Positions 6,280 to 9,975 of a DNA stretch of 9,975 nt are shown piece after piece. Each line of letters opens with the position of its first letter. Position 1 is the stretch's first letter. The stretch spans positions 1 through 9,975 of the forward strand of contig JACQVT010000168.1 in assembly GCA_016209665.1 (NCBI GenBank), given 5' to 3'. The stretch is from Planctomycetota bacterium (lineage in GTDB: Bacteria > Planctomycetota > Phycisphaerae > UBA1845 > PWPN01). Made by a program: the position numbers and the translations under genes. The notes beneath the pieces were generated by a model, which did not search any database, was not told the DNA's origin, and saw nothing but the letters and a program-made list of their open reading frames with translations.

Positions 6280-6311
6280 TTACAGACTGGGCCGATTTTT
6301 ATACCCGCCGG
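6252..6311 (+). repeat. Direct repeat TATACCCG(T/C)CGG, two copies
   Basis: TATACCCGTCGG at 6252-6263 and TATACCCGCCGG at 6300-6311 match at 11 of 12 positions, with starts 48 bp apart. Both lie in the divergent intergenic region, and the first overlaps the palindrome and the -10 box of the DUF4870 promoter. They could be paired binding sites. Confidence 0.4.
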
Positions 6312-6369
6312 CGTGGCCCCGGGCGTCATCCGTCCGTTCGGGAGCACATCCGGCGGGGGCGCCGGAGGC

Positions 6370-6375
6370 TACAAT
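6370..6375 (+). promoter_or_regulatory. -10-like TACAAT just upstream of the hydroxylase-like gene
   Basis: CTACAAT ends 7 bp before the ATG at 6383. The same CTACAAT precedes the prepilin-like gene. No good -35 box is visible 16-18 bp upstream. If it is used, the transcript would be nearly leaderless, which would fit the absence of a Shine-Dalgarno. Confidence 0.3.
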
Positions 6376-6382
6376 CAAGGTG

Positions 6383-6970
6383 ATGGACGGTAGTGGACCC
6401 ATGGTGAGGCGACCCGACCTGCGGGACCGGCTGTACGAGGGGTGGCTGTGCAGCCGCCCGTTCTGGGTCTATCCGCCGATGATCGTTGCGATGGCGGCCT
6501 GGGCAGGGCCGCGGACGGAGTGGACCGCGGCGGTAGGGCTGTTCGGGGGCGGCCTGGCGGCGTGGACGCTCGTGGAGTGGGGGCTGCATCGACTGATGCA
6601 CGTCCCCACGCGCTCGCCCGGGTTCCGGCGGTTCCAGGAGTTCGCCCACCTGCGGCATCATCGCGAGCCGGACAACCTGCCGGGCTCGATCGTCCGGCTG
6701 CGGGGCAGCCTCGCGCTGGCGGTGGCGTTTTTGGCGTTGGCCCTGGCGGCGTTTCAGACGGTCGCGCCGGCGATGCTGTTTCACGCCGGGTTGACGGCGG
6801 GCTACGTGTGGTACGAGGTAGTGCACTTCGCGACGCACGCCCGCTGGCGGCTGCCCGGCCTGGCGTGGCTCCAGCGCTACCACGCCCTGCATCATTCCCG
6901 CCAGTGGAACCGCGCATTCGGCGTGACGTGCCCGTTGTGGGATTGGGTTTTTGAGACGCTCCCTCGTTGA
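6383..6970 (+). CDS. Fatty acid hydroxylase / sterol desaturase-like di-iron membrane protein
   Basis: Probably a membrane di-iron oxygenase hydroxylating a lipid or carotenoid-like substrate. From the ATG at 6383 it is 195 aa. It carries the family's histidine clusters: HRLMH (His69, His73), HLRHH (His89, His92, His93), HFATH (His148, His152) and HALHH (His167, His170, His171), followed by GVTCPLWDWVFET. Hydrophobic segments are at about 28-42, 48-67, 108-131 and 132-147. The HxxxH/HxxHH/HxxHH pattern is complete, so the enzyme looks functional. The frame is open far upstream, but that translation (Arg/Gly-rich) is not family-like. Start choices are ATG 6383 or ATG 6401, neither with a strong ribosome binding site. 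TACAAT at 6370-6375 would put transcription almost on the 6383 ATG. The substrate is unknown. Confidence 0.85.
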   Translation: MDGSGPMVRRPDLRDRLYEGWLCSRPFWVYPPMIVAMAAWAGPRTEWTAAVGLFGGGLAAWTLVEWGLHRLMHVPTRSPGFRRFQEFAHLRHHREPDNLPGSIVRLRGSLALAVAFLALALAAFQTVAPAMLFHAGLTAGYVWYEVVHFATHARWRLPGLAWLQRYHALHHSRQWNRAFGVTCPLWDWVFETLPR

Positions 6971-6984
6971 AACACAATTTCAAC
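6966..6984. other. Hairpin overlapping the hydroxylase stop codon
   Basis: GTTGAAA-CACAA-TTTCAAC gives a perfect 7-bp stem with a 5-nt loop. The stop TGA lies in the left arm. It may protect the 3' end or weakly terminate, but there is no T-tract. Confidence 0.4.
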
Positions 6985-7376
6985 CGTGGAGTTCGCCTGT
7001 ACCGAGGGGCCGCGCGGGCTGAAGCCCCCAGCGTTACCCATAAGTTTCAGCGTCGGGACGCGGCATACGCATCTCAATAATCCACCGGCGGACGTACCAG
7101 TCCACCCGCACGCAGGCCGGTTCAAAGTCCTCGACCGCTTCGGAGGTCAACGGCATCCATTCAATGGGCTCGACGTTCTGGGGCCGATTCTGCTCCACCA
7201 CATAGACCACCCACACCGCCAGCGGCTCCTGTTCCAACTCGCTGGCTGTCTCTGTTCGCGCGAACGATAATGCAATCCGTCGGCTACGACCATGGTTTTT
7301 CTACAACTTGGGGGTGACGCAAAGGATCAGCCCCGCGGCTCGTCATGTGCAACGACGGGGACGGGCCTGAAGGGTG
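6971..7376. other. Gene-poor 406-bp stretch between the hydroxylase-like gene and metY
   Basis: It holds the stop-codon hairpin, a GC-rich stretch at about 7003-7032 containing GGGCT-GA-AGCCC, and the IS4-type transposase remnant (about 7034-7300). The roughly 75 bp from 7301 to the metY stop shows nothing recognisable. No intact gene was found on either strand. Confidence 0.6.
7034..7300 (-). pseudogene. IS4-family transposase C-terminal remnant
   Basis: The 88-residue frame between stops reads ...PLAVWVVYVV..., then VEPIEWMPLTSEAVEDFE, then VDWYVRRWIIE. This matches the C-terminal region of IS4/Tn5-type DDE transposases, where EPLEWxLLT is followed by WYxxRWxIE. The Y-(2)-R-(3)-E part of the YREK signature is present (Tyr, Arg, Glu), but similarity stops right after the Glu at about 7073, so the following Lys and the rest are missing. 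The N-terminal catalytic region is also absent: an in-frame TAG lies at 7301-7303 and the metY gene begins soon after. It is therefore a fossil without activity. Terminal inverted repeats could not be identified. Family recognition is from motif memory only. Confidence 0.7.
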
Positions 7377-8681
7377 TCACTTCTGCGAGGCGGCCAGGGC
7401 CTGGTCGATGTCGGCGATGATGTCCTCCACGTCCTCGATGCCGACGGAGAGGCGGACGTACTCGGGCAGGACGCCGGTGGCGGCCTGCTCGTCGGCCGTC
7501 AACTGCGAGTGCGTCGTGCTGGCCGGGTGGATGCACAGCGACTTGGCGTCGCCAATGTTCGCCAGGTGGCTCAGCATCTTGACCGAGTTGATGAATTTCT
7601 TGCCGGCCTCGGCCCCGCCCTTGATGCCAAAGCCGACGATCGCCCCGCAGCCGCGGGGCAGGTACTTCTTCGCGTTGGCGTGCCACGGGTGGTCGGGCAG
7701 ACCGGGGTAGTTGACCCAGGTGACGGCCTTGTGCTCCGACAGGTGTTTGGCGACCTTCAGGGCGTTCTCGCAGTGTCGCGGCATCCGCAGGTGCAGCGTC
7801 TCGAGACCCTGGATGAACAGGAACGCCGCGAACGGGCTCATGCAACTGCCCATGTCCCGCAGGAAGTGCGTGCGGCACTTGATGATGTAGGCGATGTTGC
7901 CGATCGGCTTGAGGGCCTCGGCAAAGACGATGCCGTGGTAGGACGGATCCGGCTCGGTGAACTCGGGCCACTTCTTGGGCTCGGCCGTCCAGTCGAACTT
8001 GCCCGAGTCGACGATGCACCCGCCGATGTGCGTGCCGTGCCCGCCGATGAACTTGGTCGTGCTGTAGACGTTGATGTCGATGCCGTGCTCGAACGCCTGG
8101 AAGAGGTAGGGCGTCATGACGGTGTTGTCGCAGATGACCGGCAGGCCGCACTCGTGCGAGATGCGGCCGATCTCGTCGAAGTCGGGCACGTCGTTCTTGG
8201 GGTTGCCGATCGACTCCATGAAGACGCAGCGGGTGTCCTTGTCGACGACCTTCTTGATGTCCTGCGGCTTGGCGGGGTCGAAGAACTTGACCTTGATCCC
8301 GAGCTTGGGGAACGTCTGGGTGAACAGCGTCCAGGTCCCGCCGTACAGGCTGGTGGCCGAGACGATGTTCTGGCCGGCCCGGCAGACGTTGAAGATCGAG
8401 ACGTAAATCGCCGATTGGCCGCTGGACATGGCCAACCCCCCGACGCCGCCGTCGAGGGCCGCCATGCGCTTCTCGAACACGTCGCAGGTCGGGTTCATCA
8501 GACGGTTGTAGATGTTGCCGAATTCCCGCAGGGCGAACAGGTTGGCGGCGTGTTCGGTGTTGTGGAACACGTAGCTCGTGGTCGCATAGATCGGCACCGC
8601 TCGCGCGGTCGTGGTGGGGTCCGGCACCTGCCCGGCGTGAAGGCAGCGCGTTGCGAGTCCCGGCTGTCGCTGGTCCGACAT
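7377..8681 (-). CDS. metY: O-acetylhomoserine sulfhydrylase (O-acetylhomoserine aminocarboxypropyltransferase)
   Basis: PLP enzyme making homocysteine (and acetate) from O-acetyl-L-homoserine and sulfide, the direct sulfhydrylation route of methionine synthesis; cytoplasmic. The protein is 434 aa, the usual MetY length and longer than the roughly 380-400 aa of cystathionine gamma-synthase. Motifs of the Cys/Met-metabolism PLP family, in order: TRCLHAGQ (11-18), YNRLMNPT (58-65, phosphate-binding Tyr58 and Arg60), SSGQSA (86-91), CDNT with Asp185, and YSTTKF with the PLP lysine Lys210. The C-terminal domain carries [13 protein letters not shown] and [10 protein letters not shown]. The ATG has GGAG 7 bp upstream. 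The upstream in-frame ATG-like extension (23 residues) is not family-like. It is monocistronic as far as can be seen, with its own promoter at 8770-8799. No SAM or cobalamin riboswitch is evident in the short leader. Confidence 0.95.
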   Translation of the reverse strand: MSDQRQPGLATRCLHAGQVPDPTTTARAVPIYATTSYVFHNTEHAANLFALREFGNIYNRLMNPTCDVFEKRMAALDGGVGGLAMSSGQSAIYVSIFNVCRAGQNIVSATSLYGGTWTLFTQTFPKLGIKVKFFDPAKPQDIKKVVDKDTRCVFMESIGNPKNDVPDFDEIGRISHECGLPVICDNTVMTPYLFQAFEHGIDINVYSTTKFIGGHGTHIGGCIVDSGKFDWTAEPKKWPEFTEPDPSYHGIVFAEALKPIGNIAYIIKCRTHFLRDMGSCMSPFAAFLFIQGLETLHLRMPRHCENALKVAKHLSEHKAVTWVNYPGLPDHPWHANAKKYLPRGCGAIVGFGIKGGAEAGKKFINSVKMLSHLANIGDAKSLCIHPASTTHSQLTADEQAATGVLPEYVRLSVGIEDVEDIIADIDQALAASQK

Positions 8682-8717
8682 GGTCAATCTCCATTCATGT
8701 GTAAGGTTGGCCCTTCC

Positions 8718-8733
8718 CGTCCACCTGCGGACG
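8718..8733. other. Small hairpin in the metY leader
   Basis: CGTCC-ACCTGC-GGACG, a 5-bp stem, lies between the predicted metY transcription start and its ribosome binding site. It is too small to be called a riboswitch. Confidence 0.25.
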
Positions 8734-8769
8734 AGGGTACCGCCCGGCACGAACGCTCAGGAATGGGGT

Positions 8770-8799
8770 AGTGTAAGGCGTGTCCGGTTTGCCTGGCAA
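8770..8799 (-). promoter_or_regulatory. Likely promoter of metY
   Basis: Minus strand: -35 TTGCCA (8799-8794, 5 of 6), 18-bp spacer, -10 TACACT (8775-8770, 4 of 6). Transcription would begin near 8763, leaving a leader of about 82 nt. Confidence 0.45.
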
Positions 8800-8912
8800 G
8801 GCCAGAACGGCGGCGGCCGTGCGAGGCGGGTCGCTGCCGTCAGACAGATCATGGCACGGTCAAACGAGCCTGCGCCGCCGATCGTCGATCACCGGCCGCC
8901 GAGTGAAGCCGC

Positions 8913-9638
8913 TCAGCCGGCACGGCGGTATCGGCGATTGATGAACAACCCCCCCAGGGCCATCAATGCCACCACATGCGGCTCGGGAATCTCGAACCCG
9001 CCCTCGTCCAGGTTCGTGCCGTACTGGAAGAACACGCTGGTGATGGCTTCCTCGGGGTTAAACCCGTCGGGCAGACCGTCCAGGCGGAAGACCACCTGGT
9101 TCTTGATCAGGGCGTTGCCGCCGGTGACGGCGGCGTTACCGGTACCGGTGTCGTCGCCGGCGCTGGTGATACCGTACTGCAGGCCGTCCGGCGCGGCTGG
9201 GCCTTGCAGGTTGGTGCCCGGAAAAACGTCGCCCGGTCCGAACAAGCCGAAGCCGGCTGAGCTGATGCCATAGGGCCGGCCGCCCGGCGCACCAACCAGG
9301 CCGCTGCGGTACGCCCACTCACCGCCCACGACCCCACCGGGATCGGTTCCGCCGAACGCGACCGATGAACCGGCCGGCACCACGGCGCTGGTGCGCGTGA
9401 GCGTCAGCGGGACATCGGAGCTGAAGAACAGGGCGGTCAGTATCTCAGCCGGCACGGCGACGTCCTCCGTTGACGTGTTGGTCAACGTCACGACCAACGT
9501 GCTCCCGTCGACCTCGAACAGTGCGGAGGCGGCCAGACCGCCGCTGGAACCGGTGAACTCGATCGGCGTCGCCAGCACGCTCGCACTGAGCGCGCAACTC
9601 AACCCCACAACGACCACGGTCTTGGCAAGCTTCGACAT
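8913..9638 (-). CDS. Exosortase-dependent (PEP-CTERM) surface protein
   Basis: A 241-aa exported protein anchored or processed through the exosortase system. Residues 1-24 form a signal peptide (Lys-containing start, hydrophobic VVVVGLSCALSASVLA, probable cut after LA). The body (25-215) is Gly/Thr/Asp-rich and predicted beta-rich, with TLTNTSTEDVAVPAEILTAL and GISSAGFGLFGPGDVFPGTN. The C-terminus (217-241) has IPEP, a hydrophobic segment, then Arg-rich NRRYRRAG, the tripartite PEP-CTERM signal. The body resembles, from memory, a recurrent planctomycete exosortase-substrate family (XDD4-like name); the family assignment is less sure than the sorting signal. The ATG at 9638 is chosen over an upstream in-frame start because it sits directly before the signal peptide, with AGAGGG 7 bp upstream. 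The sorting enzyme is not in this window. Function is unknown; surface or biofilm matrix is likely. Confidence 0.88.
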   Translation of the reverse strand: MSKLAKTVVVVGLSCALSASVLATPIEFTGSSGGLAASALFEVDGSTLVVTLTNTSTEDVAVPAEILTALFFSSDVPLTLTRTSAVVPAGSSVAFGGTDPGGVVGGEWAYRSGLVGAPGGRPYGISSAGFGLFGPGDVFPGTNLQGPAAPDGLQYGITSAGDDTGTGNAAVTGGNALIKNQVVFRLDGLPDGFNPEEAITSVFFQYGTNLDEGGFEIPEPHVVALMALGGLFINRRYRRAG

Positions 9639-9672
9639 GTTATTTCCCTCTCCTCGTTCAACCTGCCGACAA

Positions 9673-9711
9673 CCGCTGGACCCTCCGCCCGCGGCAGGGG
9701 GCAAACAGCGG
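9673..9711. other. GC-rich stem-loop in the surface-protein leader
   Basis: CCGCTG (9673-9678) pairs with CAGCGG (9706-9711), and an inner CCCT/AGGG can pair within the loop. It lies about 35 bp upstream of the start codon on the transcript. Confidence 0.35.
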
Positions 9712-9716
9712 TCCCT

Positions 9717-9740
9717 TCCACATCTCCTCTCGAATGTGGA
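9717..9740. other. 7-bp perfect hairpin with a purine-rich loop in the surface-protein leader
   Basis: TCCACAT (9717-9723) and ATGTGGA (9734-9740) are perfect complements with a 10-nt loop. In the minus-strand RNA the loop exposes GAGAGGAG, a Shine-Dalgarno-like sequence. Confidence 0.4.
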
Positions 9741-9746
9741 TGGGCA

Positions 9747-9799
9747 TCATCTGGGACACGGATAATCGGCCGGAAGTCGCCCTGTCTCCCTCCAGATGA
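9747..9799. repeat. 8-bp inverted repeat around the surface-protein transcription start
   Basis: TCATCTGG (9747-9754) and CCAGATGA (9792-9799) are perfect reverse complements 37 bp apart. The outer arm overlaps the predicted start of transcription, so it may be a 5' stem or a pair of protein-binding sites. Confidence 0.35.
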
Positions 9800-9803
9800 C
9801 TCG

Positions 9804-9832
9804 ATAATAGGAAGGCTCGATGACGAAGGCAA
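9804..9832 (-). promoter_or_regulatory. Promoter of the PEP-CTERM surface protein gene
   Basis: Minus strand: -35 TTGCCT (9832-9827, 4 of 6), 17-bp spacer, -10 TATTAT (9809-9804, 5 of 6). Transcription would start near 9797, giving an unusually long leader of about 158 nt. Confidence 0.55.
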
Positions 9833-9975
9833 GGAGTTTTTTGGAACCCGCGCGAGTTTTTGATCTCCGAACGCGGGAGCATGCCAAAGCCGACCGCCCG
9901 CGAGGCGGAGTCCCGATAATCACTTGCGCGATGCGTTAAGATGAGGTTTGACGCTGAGCGTGCCGGCGATGATCG

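Larger units (their letters stand above)
9639..9975. other. Gene-free right end: leader and promoter region of the surface protein
   Basis: It contains the structured leader of the PEP-CTERM gene and its promoter (9804-9832). Beyond that, 9840-9940 shows no convincing gene or RNA. An ATG at 9941 opens a frame to the window edge (MRFDAERAGDD), too short and without a ribosome binding site to call. Confidence 0.5.

Noticed and set aside
8682..8763. SAM or cobalamin riboswitch upstream of metY
   Set aside because: The leader is only about 82 nt and contains one 5-bp stem; none of the conserved cores I know can be recognised.
7374..8771. Long plus-strand open frame antisense to metY, and a similar one at 1390-2541
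   Set aside because: These are GC-rich shadow frames with Val/Asp/Gly/Arg-biased translation and no recognisable domain; the opposite strand encodes clear conserved enzymes.
9662..9727. Upstream small ORF (21 codons) in the surface-protein leader
   Set aside because: Its Shine-Dalgarno-like GAGGAG directly abuts the ATG with no spacing and there is no conservation evidence; kept only as a note in the leader finding.
9941..9975. Start of a plus-strand gene at the window edge
   Set aside because: Only eleven codons visible, no ribosome binding site, and no recognisable sequence.

Overview
The window is high-GC bacterial DNA, most likely from a planctomycete (Phycisphaerae-like). This assignment is an inference from content. 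The evidence is an exosortase-type surface protein ending in an IPEP/membrane/Arg-rich tail, a prepilin-like protein of the FTLIE type with a C-terminal HNVLFSD stretch, and several palindromic or short-period intergenic repeats. Most genes lie on the minus strand.

Layout. Positions 1-2520 (minus) hold a compact operon: an M24-family aminopeptidase P-like protein, then accB (biotin carboxyl carrier), then accC (biotin carboxylase, cut by the window edge exactly at the catalytic Arg292). A well-formed sigma70-type promoter lies at 2566-2594. A prepilin-like secreted protein is transcribed divergently (2642-3550). It converges on a HpcH/HpaI-type aldolase (3590-4351, minus), which lies downstream of a D-2-hydroxyacid dehydrogenase (4532-5533, minus). 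These two may form a small sugar-acid or 2-hydroxyacid module. Next come a small DUF4870/Tic20-like membrane protein (5794-6180, minus) and a divergent fatty-acid-hydroxylase-like membrane protein (6383-6970, plus). An intergenic stretch then carries a decayed IS4-type transposase tail (about 7034-7300, minus). It is followed by metY (O-acetylhomoserine sulfhydrylase, 7377-8681, minus) and an exosortase-dependent surface protein (8913-9638, minus) with a long, structured leader and a clear promoter.

The least ordinary content is between the genes. The space between the aldolase and the dehydrogenase is an AT-rich island made of two arrays of eight degenerate heptamers (AATCNNN) in opposite orientations around a 47-bp core, together a potential giant hairpin. 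The other end of the aldolase has a second, unrelated heptamer array (GCTATCA x4). Upstream of the dehydrogenase is a 139-bp nested inverted repeat that looks like a non-autonomous mobile or REP-type element. No defence system, CRISPR array, tRNA or rRNA was seen. I see no complete undescribed system; the paired heptamer element is the best candidate for something new.
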